A stretch of 64,000 nt of DNA from Bacteroidota bacterium (GTDB lineage: Bacteria; Bacteroidota; Bacteroidia; Bacteroidales; F082). Below, piece after piece: positions 44,913 through 52,680 of this stretch. The stretch's first letter is position 1; every line of letters starts with the position of its first letter. The stretch covers positions 62,001-126,000 of the forward strand of contig JAHLLA010000008.1 in assembly GCA_020444415.1 (NCBI GenBank), in the 5' to 3' direction. The notes under the pieces were generated by a model, which saw nothing but the letters and a program-made list of their open reading frames with translations, ran no database searches and had not been told where the DNA came from. The position numbers and the translations under genes are program-made.

Positions 44913-46258
44913 TGTACGCCATAGTAGATGTTGAAACAACCGGGTTGAGCCCTGCAGGGGAAAAAATCACCGAAATTGCTATTTATGTGCATGATGGCCA
45001 ACAGGTTATTGATGAATTTCAAAGTCTCATAAACCCCGAAAAGAAAATTCCTTACCGCATCGTTCAGATGACCGGTATCAACGATCACCTGGTACAGGAT
45101 GCGCCCCGCTTCTGTGAGATCGCTAAGAAAGTGGTAGAATTGACCGAAGACAAAATTCTGGTGGGGCACAATGTTCGTTTTGATTATAATTTCATCAGGA
45201 GCGAATTTAAAAGCCTCGGTTACGATTTTCAACGAAAAACACTGGATACCGTCAAACTCAGCCGTAAACTCATTCCCGGCAGAAAAGCCTATGGGTTGGG
45301 AAAACTCTGCAAAGATCTGGGAATTGAAAACCCTTCGCGGCACAGGGCAGCGGGGGATGCCATGGCAACAACACGCCTGTTTGAAATGTTGCTTTCGATT
45401 GATGAGCATCCCGAGAAGATCAAATTGAATGGATACCAATCAGAGATCAGTAAATCGCTGGTGAATGATTTGCCTAAAGAAGTTGGTGTTTATTATTTTT
45501 ATAATAAAGAAAATAATCTGATCTATGTGGGGAAATCCATAAATATCCACGATCGGGTGCTTTCACATATGAACAACAACCTCCACAAAAAGGCGGTTGA
45601 AATGCGGGCAGAAATTGCGGATGTACAATTTGAGATTACCGGTAGCGAACTGCTGGCCCTGTTGCTTGAATCGTCAGAAATTAAAAAATACCAACCCATT
45701 TACAACCGGCAACAGCGTCGTACTTTTTTTAATTACGGATTGTATTCATTTATAGATGAAAATGGGTATCTGAACCTGAAAGTAATGCGTATTTTGGATG
45801 AGTTGAACCCTATTTTCACTTATAGCTCCTCACAGGAAGGGAAAGAACATCTTTTCAGGCTGACAGAAGAATACGAGTTATGCCAAAAGCTGTGTGGACT
45901 TTATGAAACTAGCGGCGCTTGTTTTCATCACCAGATTAAACAATGCAATGGTGCCTGTATAGGTGAGGAATCTCCTGGTTCGTACAATACAAAAGTCAAT
46001 GAAGCACTTGAAAATTATCATTTCGATCATCAGAACTTTTTAATCATTGATAAAGGGAGAAATGCGGATGAGCGATCTGTGATTAAAGTGGAACATGCAA
46101 AATACAAGGGGTTTGGTTATGTAGAGACCAGCGAAGCGATAGGGGAAATGGAACCATTGCATGATTGCATAAAAGCATATCGTGATAACCGGGAAGTACG
46201 GCTGATCATCAACTCATATTTAAGGAGAAACAAGGTTGAGAAAATCTTAAAATATTAG
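44912..46258 (+). CDS. DnaQ-like exonuclease fused to UvrC/Cho-like GIY-YIG nuclease
   Basis: A 448-residue protein from ATG 44912; an upstream in-frame ATG at 44861 would add 17 residues encoded inside the preceding gene and is unlikely. Residues 1-165 are a DEDDh exonuclease: Asp6/Glu8 (VDVETTG), HNVRFDYNF with Asp91, and His144/Asp149. Residues 188-270 are a GIY-YIG domain: GVYYF, IYVGKS, Arg215, and an acidic Glu in ELLALLLESSE, as in UvrC N-termini and Cho. The rest resembles the Cho C-terminal part with a Cys-rich loop (LCGLYETSGACFHHQIKQC). Exonuclease/GIY-YIG fusions are thought to act in excision repair. G+C is much higher than in the two preceding genes. Confidence 0.9.
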   Translation: MYAIVDVETTGLSPAGEKITEIAIYVHDGQQVIDEFQSLINPEKKIPYRIVQMTGINDHLVQDAPRFCEIAKKVVELTEDKILVGHNVRFDYNFIRSEFKSLGYDFQRKTLDTVKLSRKLIPGRKAYGLGKLCKDLGIENPSRHRAAGDAMATTRLFEMLLSIDEHPEKIKLNGYQSEISKSLVNDLPKEVGVYYFYNKENNLIYVGKSINIHDRVLSHMNNNLHKKAVEMRAEIADVQFEITGSELLALLLESSEIKKYQPIYNRQQRRTFFNYGLYSFIDENGYLNLKVMRILDELNPIFTYSSSQEGKEHLFRLTEEYELCQKLCGLYETSGACFHHQIKQCNGACIGEESPGSYNTKVNEALENYHFDHQNFLIIDKGRNADERSVIKVEHAKYKGFGYVETSEAIGEMEPLHDCIKAYRDNREVRLIINSYLRRNKVEKILKY

Positions 46259-46316
46259 GCAGAAAAATATTTTCCCGAAAAAGAAAGCCAAACATTTCAT
46301 AAAAAAGAAAAAATTG

Positions 46317-46324
46317 TACTTTTG
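46317..46324 (+). promoter_or_regulatory. -7 box of tRNA-Ser(UGA)
   Basis: TACTTTTG, exact TAnnTTTG, eight bases before the mature tRNA 5' end. Confidence 0.6.
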
Positions 46325-46331
46325 CCGCTTC

Positions 46332-46416
46332 GGAGAGATGGCAGAGCGGTTTAATGCGGCGGTCTTGAAAACCGTTGTCCTTCACGGGACCGGGGGTTCG
46401 AATCCCTCTCTCTCCG
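46332..46416 (+). tRNA. tRNA-Ser (anticodon UGA)
   Basis: An 85-nt class II tRNA with long variable arm. Acceptor GGAGAGA pairs with TCTCTCC, discriminator G. The anticodon loop is CTTGAAA (anticodon TGA) in a stem GCGGT/ACCGT, and the T-loop is GTTCGAATC. The 3' CCA is not encoded. It is followed by a hairpin terminator and the structured repeat. Confidence 0.96.
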
Positions 46417-46568
46417 CGAAGCAAGAGCCCAACCAGCATGGTTGGGTTTTTTTTTCAAGCGTTGAAAGTTAACTTTCATACGTTTGAAAAAGAATAAACC
46501 GGCGGGCAAAGCACGCAAGGCTCTTGCTTTGCATCACCCACAAAACGGGATCAACGCAGTTAATCCCT
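46416..46568 (+). repeat. tRNA-trailing structured repeat, copy 1
   Basis: 153 bp beginning at the tRNA discriminator base. It holds a hairpin terminator, an imperfect palindrome around GAAAGTTAACTTTC, then the right half of a 14-bp inverted repeat (46416-46429 with 46519-46532, one G-U), and a GGGAT...ATCCC stem. It is about 80% identical by eye to copy 2 behind the second tRNA-Ser. Confidence 0.75.
46428..46455 (+). terminator. Terminator of tRNA-Ser(UGA)
   Basis: CCCAACC, 5-nt loop, GGTTGGG, then nine T; starts 11 bp after the tRNA. Confidence 0.9.
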
Positions 46569-46632
46569 CTCTACTGCAATACTCAAGATGAAAGCCTTCC
46601 TTTATCTCCTTTTTTTAATCATAAAACCTTTA

Positions 46633-46640
46633 TACCTTTG
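46633..46640 (+). promoter_or_regulatory. -7 box of tRNA-Ser(CGA)
   Basis: TACCTTTG, exact TAnnTTTG, four bases before the mature tRNA 5' end, so the leader is very short. A T-run at 46611-46616 occupies the -33 position. Confidence 0.6.
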
Positions 46641-46644
46641 CGAC

Positions 46645-46731
46645 GGAGAGTTGCCGGAGTGGTCGAACGGGGCGGTCTCGAAAACCGTTGTACCTCTTGA
46701 GGTACCAAGGGTTCGAATCCCTTACTCTCCG
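46645..46731 (+). tRNA. tRNA-Ser (anticodon CGA)
   Basis: An 87-nt class II tRNA. Acceptor GGAGAGT pairs with ACTCTCC, discriminator G. Anticodon loop CTCGAAA (anticodon CGA), long variable arm (GTACCTCTTGAGGTAC), T-loop GTTCGAATC. Separate promoter and terminator from the first tRNA-Ser 313 bp upstream; the two units appear to be a tandem duplication. Confidence 0.96.
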
Positions 46732-46885
46732 CAAAGCAAGAACCCAACCAACATGGTTGGGTTTTCTTTTATCAGGCATTGAAAGTTGACTTTCATACGT
46801 TTGAAAAAGAATAAACCGGCCGGCAAAGCAAGCAGGGCTCTTGCTTTGCATCACCATACAAATGGGATCAAAGCTGTTAATCCCT
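46731..46885 (+). repeat. tRNA-trailing structured repeat, copy 2
   Basis: 155 bp behind the second tRNA-Ser, collinear with copy 1. The outer 15-bp inverted repeat (46731-46745 with 46835-46849, one mismatch), the hairpin terminator, the GAAAGT-TG-ACTTTC palindrome and the GGGAT...ATCCC stem are all kept. Confidence 0.75.
46743..46770 (+). terminator. Terminator of tRNA-Ser(CGA)
   Basis: CCCAACC, 5-nt loop, GGTTGGG, then a T-rich tract; starts 11 bp after the tRNA, same design as the first. Confidence 0.88.
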
Positions 46886-46938
46886 GGATGGTTTATTCTT
46901 TCATAATCTTTTCCCTAATGAACCTTAAAAATAACTTC

Positions 46939-46969
46939 TTGACTAAGTCATGTATTTCACCTAATTTTG
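46939..46969 (+). promoter_or_regulatory. Promoter of the GWxTD gene
   Basis: TTG (46939-46941), a 20-bp spacer and TAATTTTG (46962-46969). Start codon 27 bp downstream. Confidence 0.6.
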
Positions 46970-46996
46970 TAATACGTAACCATTAATATATATCAC

Positions 46997-48457
46997 ATGA
47001 AAAAAATAGCACTTGGTATTTTCCTGATGGCATTTTTAACTTTAAATCTGCAATCTAAATCCATCCGGGCATATTTGTCTTACTCGGTGTTCAATACACC
47101 CGATAACAAACCCTATGTAGAAACCTATCTGACCATCCAAAGTGGCAGCATTGCTCAGGTATTGCAGGAAAATGGCAATTACAGCGGCAAGTTGCATGTG
47201 CAGATAATATTCAGGCAGAACGATAGCATTATCAACTTTGGGAAATATATTCTATCGAGTCCTGAGGTAGAAGATACTTTGGCAAATACCTTAAATTTTT
47301 TAGATGTTCAACGATACGCTTTGCCTGTCGGCACTTACGATATGGAACTCACACTTGATGATCCAAATAGTCCCGAAGAACCCAATGTAAGCAATACAAG
47401 TTTTAATGTATATTTCCCGGAAGATAAACTTGCTTTTTCCGATATCCAGTTTTTAAGTTCTTATGAAAAGGATACCAGCGATGATATACTGAATAAGCAT
47501 GGCTATAAGGTTGTACCTTATGTTTTCAACTATTTTCCGGAAGAAGAAAAAGCATTGAACTTTTACACGGAAATTTATAATTCTGACAAATCGATAGGTG
47601 AAGATGCATATGTCGTGTATTCATATATAAGACCTTTTGAAGTGGATAAAAAACTTGATCAGTTTTTTTACCTCAGAAAAATGAACGCTAAGTCTATTGA
47701 TGTCATGTTAAATACTATTGATATTAAGCAGTTACCTACCGGTAATTACCTGCTTGTGCTGGAAGCACGGGACCGGAATAATGAGCTGGTTGCGAATAAA
47801 GAGCTTTTCTTTTTTCGCGATAATCCGGGTGCGCAGTTTAATATGACCAATGTTTTGCTAACGGATGCGTCAAATACATTTGTCGATAAAATTGATAACC
47901 GTGATACACTCGCTCTCTATATTGATTATCTCTACCCAATTTCAACTTCGGCGGAAAAAATGTATGTGAAATCACAGATTAACTCCGCGGATGTTGATGC
48001 ACTTCAAAAGTATTTCTATAATTTCTGGTATGAGCGTGATAACCTCGATCCCGAGGGAGCATGGAATAGTTACCTGGAGCGCGTTTACCAGGCAAACCAT
48101 AATTTTAAAACCGTGGCGCTGCCAGGCTATTTATCTGATAGGGGACGGGTATACTTGCAATATGGAAGCCCAAATGCTATTGCTGAAAGTTACAACGAAC
48201 CGGCTGCTTTTCCTTATGAAATATGGCATTACTATGATATTAACGGCCAAAGGGATAAGAAATTTGTTTTTTATACCCAGGAAATGGCCACAAACGATTT
48301 CAGACTTTTACATTCAGACGTTGTAGGCGAACTGGCAAATTATCACTGGCAAAGGCAGCTTTACAGCCGTACATGGGATCCGTATTCCATTGATGATGTT
48401 ATCGTTCCTAATTCATATGGCAGTTTTGCAACAGATTATTATCTCCAGCCACGATAG
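46997..48457 (+). CDS. GWxTD domain-containing protein
   Basis: A 486-residue exported protein. A signal peptide (MKKIALGIFLMAFLTLNLQS) is followed by two beta-rich regions (about 22-150 and 150-330) and a C-terminal GWxTD domain. In that domain FWYERDNLDPEGAWNSYLER and DRGRVYLQYGSP are clear. The eponymous GWxTD appears as GYLSD, so Trp is Tyr and Thr is Ser. The family is restricted mainly to Bacteroidota and relatives and has no known function. Own promoter. The downstream glycosyltransferase follows 64 bp later. Confidence 0.87.
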   Translation: MKKIALGIFLMAFLTLNLQSKSIRAYLSYSVFNTPDNKPYVETYLTIQSGSIAQVLQENGNYSGKLHVQIIFRQNDSIINFGKYILSSPEVEDTLANTLNFLDVQRYALPVGTYDMELTLDDPNSPEEPNVSNTSFNVYFPEDKLAFSDIQFLSSYEKDTSDDILNKHGYKVVPYVFNYFPEEEKALNFYTEIYNSDKSIGEDAYVVYSYIRPFEVDKKLDQFFYLRKMNAKSIDVMLNTIDIKQLPTGNYLLVLEARDRNNELVANKELFFFRDNPGAQFNMTNVLLTDASNTFVDKIDNRDTLALYIDYLYPISTSAEKMYVKSQINSADVDALQKYFYNFWYERDNLDPEGAWNSYLERVYQANHNFKTVALPGYLSDRGRVYLQYGSPNAIAESYNEPAAFPYEIWHYYDINGQRDKKFVFYTQEMATNDFRLLHSDVVGELANYHWQRQLYSRTWDPYSIDDVIVPNSYGSFATDYYLQPR

Positions 48458-48521
48458 TTAGGGTGTCGAAATAGTTCTTATTTTCGTTTATTGTTACCGT
48501 AACAGGGTTGTATAAATAAGA

Positions 48522-49556
48522 TTGAAGAAAAGCATATTGAAAAAAGTAGCCGTCGTCATACTGAATTATAATGGAATTAGTTTCTTGGAGAAATTCCTGC
48601 CCATTGTAATTGAAAGAACAGCGCAAAATGCAGAAATATGGGTGGCAGACAACAATTCCCTCGACGGTTCTGTCGATTATTTAAATGAACACTTTCCTCA
48701 TGTGAATCTCGTTGAGAACCATTATAATGGTGGATTTGCAACCGGTTACAATATGGCTTTAAGTAAGATAGAAGCAGATTATTATGTATTGCTGAATTCA
48801 GATATCGAAGTAACAAAAAACTGGATTAATCCGGTGATTGATTTGATGGAATCAGATCCTGAAATTGCTGTGTGCCAGCCTAAAATAAGGTCGTTCTCTG
48901 AGCGTAACGAGTTTGAATATGCAGGTGCCAGTGGTGGTTTTATTGATAAATTCGGTTATCCTTTTTGCCGGGGGCGCGTTTTCCAATCCCTCGAAAAAGA
49001 TACAGGTCAATATGATGACCCCATCGAAGTTTTCTGGGCAACCGGAGCATGCATGTTCGTAAAAGCTGAACGGTACCATCAATTCGGCGGATTGGATGAT
49101 GATTTTTTTGCCCATATGGAAGAGATTGATTTCTGTTGGAGGTTAAAAAATGCAGGTCACAAAATTATGGTTTGTCCATCATCGGTTGTATACCATGTAG
49201 GTGGCGGAACCTTACCTAAGAAGTCAGCACGAAAAACCTATCTTAATTTCAGAAATAATTTTTCTTTATTGTATAAAAATCTACCAAAAGAAAGGTTGTT
49301 TGTCACATTTCTTGTCAGGCTGTTCCTTGATGGTGCTGCCGGACTCAAATTCCTGATCGAAGGTGATTTTCAGGATTTAACAGCCGTTATTGAGGCGCAT
49401 TTATATTTTTACAGGAATTATGGTAAACTCAGGAAGAAAAGAAAACGCCTGATACAGAAACAAGTCAGTAATATGTACGATGGAAACATCGCTTATGAAC
49501 ACTATATTCTGGGAAAGAAAAAATATTCCGATCTTGATCCTGGTAGGTTTAGCTAA
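48522..49556 (+). CDS. Family 2 glycosyltransferase (rhamnosyltransferase-like)
   Basis: A 344-residue GT-A glycosyltransferase starting at TTG 48522 (a second TTG at 48537 is possible). Motifs: VVILNYNG (11-18), VADNNSLDGS (41-50), the DxD-like NSDIE with bound metal, and the acceptor-site region HMEEIDFCWRLKNAGHKI, typical of WbbL/rhamnosyl-type GT2 enzymes. The C-terminal 90 residues are basic with a hydrophobic helix (LFVTFLVRLFLDGAAGLKFL), suggesting membrane association. Probably transfers a sugar onto a lipid-linked or surface glycan; donor unknown. Confidence 0.92.
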   Translation: MKKSILKKVAVVILNYNGISFLEKFLPIVIERTAQNAEIWVADNNSLDGSVDYLNEHFPHVNLVENHYNGGFATGYNMALSKIEADYYVLLNSDIEVTKNWINPVIDLMESDPEIAVCQPKIRSFSERNEFEYAGASGGFIDKFGYPFCRGRVFQSLEKDTGQYDDPIEVFWATGACMFVKAERYHQFGGLDDDFFAHMEEIDFCWRLKNAGHKIMVCPSSVVYHVGGGTLPKKSARKTYLNFRNNFSLLYKNLPKERLFVTFLVRLFLDGAAGLKFLIEGDFQDLTAVIEAHLYFYRNYGKLRKKRKRLIQKQVSNMYDGNIAYEHYILGKKKYSDLDPGRFS

Positions 49557-49557
49557 G

Positions 49558-49971
49558 CTATTTTAAGTACTCTAATGCCAGGCGGTACGAGTCCAACCCA
49601 AACCCGGTAATGGTTCCGACGCAATTTGGGGCAATGAAGGATTTGTGTCGGAATTCTTCACGTGCCAGTATATTCGAAATATGGACTTCAATAACTGGTG
49701 TGTCAATCGCATTTATAGCGTCAGCAATGGCAACAGATGTGTGCGTATACCCACCGGCGTTCAAAATGATGACATTAAATTCCAGGTTAGCTTCATGTAT
49801 TTTGTTAATTAGTTCACCTTCTACATTCGACTGAAAGTATTCAATATGAAGATGAGAAAACTTATTTCGCAATCCTTCCAGGTAATCATCAAACGACATA
49901 TTGCCATAGATATCGGTTTCGCGTTCACCGAGTAAATTCAGGTTTGGGCCATTAATGATCAGGATTCTCAT
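49558..49971 (-). CDS. aroQ: Type II 3-dehydroquinate dehydratase
   Basis: A 137-residue enzyme that converts 3-dehydroquinate to 3-dehydroshikimate. Motifs: NGPNLNLLGERE (8-19), catalytic Tyr22, NAGGYTHTSVA, and EVHISN with the catalytic His. Length is somewhat short but complete. The stop is one base from the end of the convergent glycosyltransferase. Own -7 box at 49997-50004. Confidence 0.96.
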   Translation of the reverse strand: MRILIINGPNLNLLGERETDIYGNMSFDDYLEGLRNKFSHLHIEYFQSNVEGELINKIHEANLEFNVIILNAGGYTHTSVAIADAINAIDTPVIEVHISNILAREEFRHKSFIAPNCVGTITGFGLDSYRLALEYLK

Positions 49972-49996
49972 GGTTTTAGCTGGCTTTAAAAAAAGA

Positions 49997-50004
49997 CAAA
50001 GTTA
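49997..50004 (-). promoter_or_regulatory. -7 box of aroQ
   Basis: TAACTTTG on the minus strand, exact TAnnTTTG, 26 bp upstream of the aroQ ATG. Confidence 0.5.
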
Positions 50005-50072
50005 ATAATTGTAACAAATAATGAGGCATCCGTTTCATGTAATCATACCCATTATATCAAATCTTTTTTTTG

Positions 50073-50080
50073 TAACTTTG
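50073..50080 (+). promoter_or_regulatory. -7 box of the thiamine-receptor transcript
   Basis: TAACTTTG, exact TAnnTTTG, ending four bases before the first helix of the riboswitch, so the transcript would begin with the aptamer. Confidence 0.6.
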
Positions 50081-50083
50081 TCA

Positions 50084-50164
50084 ACTCAAATAGGGGTGCC
50101 TTATAACTAAGGGCTGAGATCATACCCTCGGACCTGATCCGGATAATGCCGGCGAAGGGAGAGT
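50084..50164 (+). ncRNA. TPP riboswitch aptamer (THI element)
   Basis: Conserved core elements appear in order: GGGGTGCC (50093-50100), GGCTGAGAT (50112-50120), ACCC, GACCTGATCCGGATAATGCC (50131-50150) and GGCGAAGGGA. ACTC (50084-50087) and GAGT (50161-50164) close helix P1. It binds thiamine pyrophosphate and lowers expression of the downstream gene. The gene it precedes is a TonB-dependent receptor, which marks that receptor as a thiamine importer. Confidence 0.95.
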
Positions 50165-50170
50165 GATATT

Positions 50171-50224
50171 ATTTGATCCATTCGGCTGTCCTCATTTGAT
50201 TTAAATAATAAACTTAAATCAAAT
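50171..50224 (+). promoter_or_regulatory. Riboswitch expression platform with alternative pairings
   Basis: ATTTGATTTAA (50194-50204) pairs perfectly with TTAAATCAAAT (50214-50224), an 11-bp hairpin ending four bases before the ATG. A second ATTTGAT (50171-50177) could compete for ATCAAAT (50218-50224). No T-run follows, so control is more likely at translation initiation than by termination. Inferred from pairing only. Confidence 0.5.
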
Positions 50225-50228
50225 AGCC

Positions 50229-52655
50229 ATGTTAAAAAAAATCGTTTTTACATTTTTGTTCATTTTTATTGCCATTTCAGCTTTTTCGCAATACAACATC
50301 AGGGGTGTTATTTCGAACAATGAAACCGGAAATCCTTTGCCCGGAGCTAATATTTCTATTATAAATAGCTATATGGCCACATCTGCAAATTCAACGGGTG
50401 AGTTTACGATTAAAGGTTTAGGTCCCGGAATTTATCATCTGAAGATAAGTTATATCGGATTTAAAACGGTTAAAAAGGAAGTAGAAGTGAGGCAAAACCT
50501 CGAACTAAATATAAGCCTTCATCCTGAGGTTTATATGAGTGAAGAGGTGATTATTTCTGCCATTCGTGCTGGCGGTGAAACGCCAACAACATATACGGTG
50601 CTCAATGCAGACCAACTGGAAAAACAAAATTTTGGGCGTGATCTGCCTTACATGATGCAAACCATGCCATCAACAGTGGTAACCTCTGATGCTGGAAACG
50701 GGATAGGGTATACCAACGTGCGAATCAGGGGAACAGACCTGACCGGAATTAATGTAACTATGAACGGGGTACCTTTGAACGATCCCGAATCTCATGCAGT
50801 ATTTTTCGTGGATCTGCCCGATCTGGCTTCATCTATAGATGATATGAAAGTTCAGCGGGGTGTTGGCAGTTCATCCAATGGATCAGCCTCATTTGGCGCC
50901 AGTATCAACATAAAGACAGGAGAATTCCAAACCAAACCTTATGGAGAGATCGGCAGTGCCGCCGGTTCATTCAATACATTTAAAAATACCATTAAGCTGG
51001 GTACAGGCCTGATCAAAGAAAAATGGGCATTCGATGGCCGTGTATCGTTTGTACAATCGGATGGGTATGTGGACCGGGCCAGTTCCAACCTGAATTCATT
51101 CTACCTGACAGGAGGATATTACGGGAAAAAGGATGTCGTTAAGCTGATCGTGGTTGATGGAAATGAAAAAACCTACCAGGCATGGTACGGTATACCCAAA
51201 GACAGTCTGGAAACCAACAGAACTTATAATCCCGCCGGGGAAATATTTGATGAGGAAGGAAATTTTTTGGGCTATTACGATAATCAGACTGATAACTACA
51301 GGCAAACCTATTACCAGGCACACTATGCACATGAGTTTAGTCGACAACTGAATGTATCATCCAGCTTTTTTTACACGAGAGGTCTGGGTTATTACGAAAA
51401 TTATAAAAACGCCGAAAAATATGCTGATTATGGATTAACTGATCCGGTGATTGGAAACGATACAATTTTGCGATCGGACATGATCACACAAAAGTGGTTG
51501 GATAATCATTTTTACGGTCTTAATATATCCCTTAATTACAACCTGAGCAGGCTAAAGTTGAATGTGGGAACCGGATGGAACAGATATGACGGCGATCATT
51601 ACGGTAAAGTTATCTGGGCTCAATATGCAGCGCTTGGATTGTTTGACAAAGATTGGTATTTCAATACAGGCATTAAAACGGATTTTAACATATTCGCCAA
51701 AGCAGATTACAGGATAACTGACCAGATCAATATGTATGTCGACCTTCAATATCGAAGAATAAACTATGAAATAGAAGGTACGCATGATGATTTGAGCGAT
51801 CTGGCACAAGCACATATTTACAATTTCTTCAATCCTAAAATTGGACTGAATTATATTTTCAACCAGTCAAATTCAATTTATGCATATGTTGGAATTGCTA
51901 ACAGGGAACCAAATCGGTCAGTTTTCAGGGATGCCGACCCGGAGCAGGATGTGAAACCGGAAAAGTTAACAGATTATGAATTGGGATATAAATACAGTCG
52001 TAGTTTTTTAAGCCTTGAAGCCAACCTGTTTTATATGGATTACAAAGACCAACTGGTACTCACCGGGAAAATTAACAATGTGGGTGCGCCCATTATGACA
52101 AATGTGCTTGACAGCTATCGCACAGGAATAGAATTCATGGGGGGAGTTAAATTTCTAAAGATCGTAAATTGGTATCTGAATGCAACTTACAGCCTGAATA
52201 AGATCAACAATTTTACAGCATATGTAGATAACTGGAATTATTGGGATGACCCTGAAAGCGAGCCCTATCAATTCGAGAAAGAACTCGGAACTACCGATAT
52301 TTCTTATTCTCCGGAATTTACTTTGTCAAGTGAAATGAATGTGGAGCCCTTTTCCAATTTTAAGGTCGCGTTGGTCTCTAATTACGTAAGCCGTCAATAT
52401 ATTGACAATACTTCAAATATCGACAGAAGCATTGATCCATACCTGGTAAATAACCTTCGATTTGTTTATAGTATCAAGACAAATTTTATCAAACAAATTG
52501 ATCTGTTGTTAACTCTGAACAATATTCTCAATGCCAAATATGAAACCAATGCTTGGGTATATCGATATGTGTATGAGGGTGAAGAAGGCGTTCTTAATGG
52601 TTATTTTCCACAGGCTGAATTCAATTTTATGGCAGGCATCAACCTGAAATTCTAA
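50229..52655 (+). CDS. TonB-dependent receptor, thiamine-regulated
   Basis: An 808-residue outer-membrane active transporter. Signal peptide 1-20, then a carboxypeptidase-D-like regulatory domain (about 22-105: IRGVISNNETGNPLPGANIS), a plug domain (about 115-235) with NVRIRGTDLTGINVTMNGVP and SSNGSASFGASINIKTG, and a 22-strand barrel to the end (FNFMAGINLKF). The TPP riboswitch upstream points to uptake of thiamine or a precursor, powered by TonB. In many Bacteroidota such receptors are followed by pnuT and a thiamine pyrophosphokinase gene; here neither follows. Confidence 0.94.
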   Translation: MLKKIVFTFLFIFIAISAFSQYNIRGVISNNETGNPLPGANISIINSYMATSANSTGEFTIKGLGPGIYHLKISYIGFKTVKKEVEVRQNLELNISLHPEVYMSEEVIISAIRAGGETPTTYTVLNADQLEKQNFGRDLPYMMQTMPSTVVTSDAGNGIGYTNVRIRGTDLTGINVTMNGVPLNDPESHAVFFVDLPDLASSIDDMKVQRGVGSSSNGSASFGASINIKTGEFQTKPYGEIGSAAGSFNTFKNTIKLGTGLIKEKWAFDGRVSFVQSDGYVDRASSNLNSFYLTGGYYGKKDVVKLIVVDGNEKTYQAWYGIPKDSLETNRTYNPAGEIFDEEGNFLGYYDNQTDNYRQTYYQAHYAHEFSRQLNVSSSFFYTRGLGYYENYKNAEKYADYGLTDPVIGNDTILRSDMITQKWLDNHFYGLNISLNYNLSRLKLNVGTGWNRYDGDHYGKVIWAQYAALGLFDKDWYFNTGIKTDFNIFAKADYRITDQINMYVDLQYRRINYEIEGTHDDLSDLAQAHIYNFFNPKIGLNYIFNQSNSIYAYVGIANREPNRSVFRDADPEQDVKPEKLTDYELGYKYSRSFLSLEANLFYMDYKDQLVLTGKINNVGAPIMTNVLDSYRTGIEFMGGVKFLKIVNWYLNATYSLNKINNFTAYVDNWNYWDDPESEPYQFEKELGTTDISYSPEFTLSSEMNVEPFSNFKVALVSNYVSRQYIDNTSNIDRSIDPYLVNNLRFVYSIKTNFIKQIDLLLTLNNILNAKYETNAWVYRYVYEGEEGVLNGYFPQAEFNFMAGINLKF

Positions 52656-52680
52656 TTGCAATTTGTACTTTTACGTGCTT

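Noticed and set aside
46209-46986. Short frames spanning the tRNA-Ser region on both strands
   Set aside because: They run through tRNA genes, terminators and the trailing repeat; peptides such as RGERGIRTPG are typical translated-tRNA artefacts.
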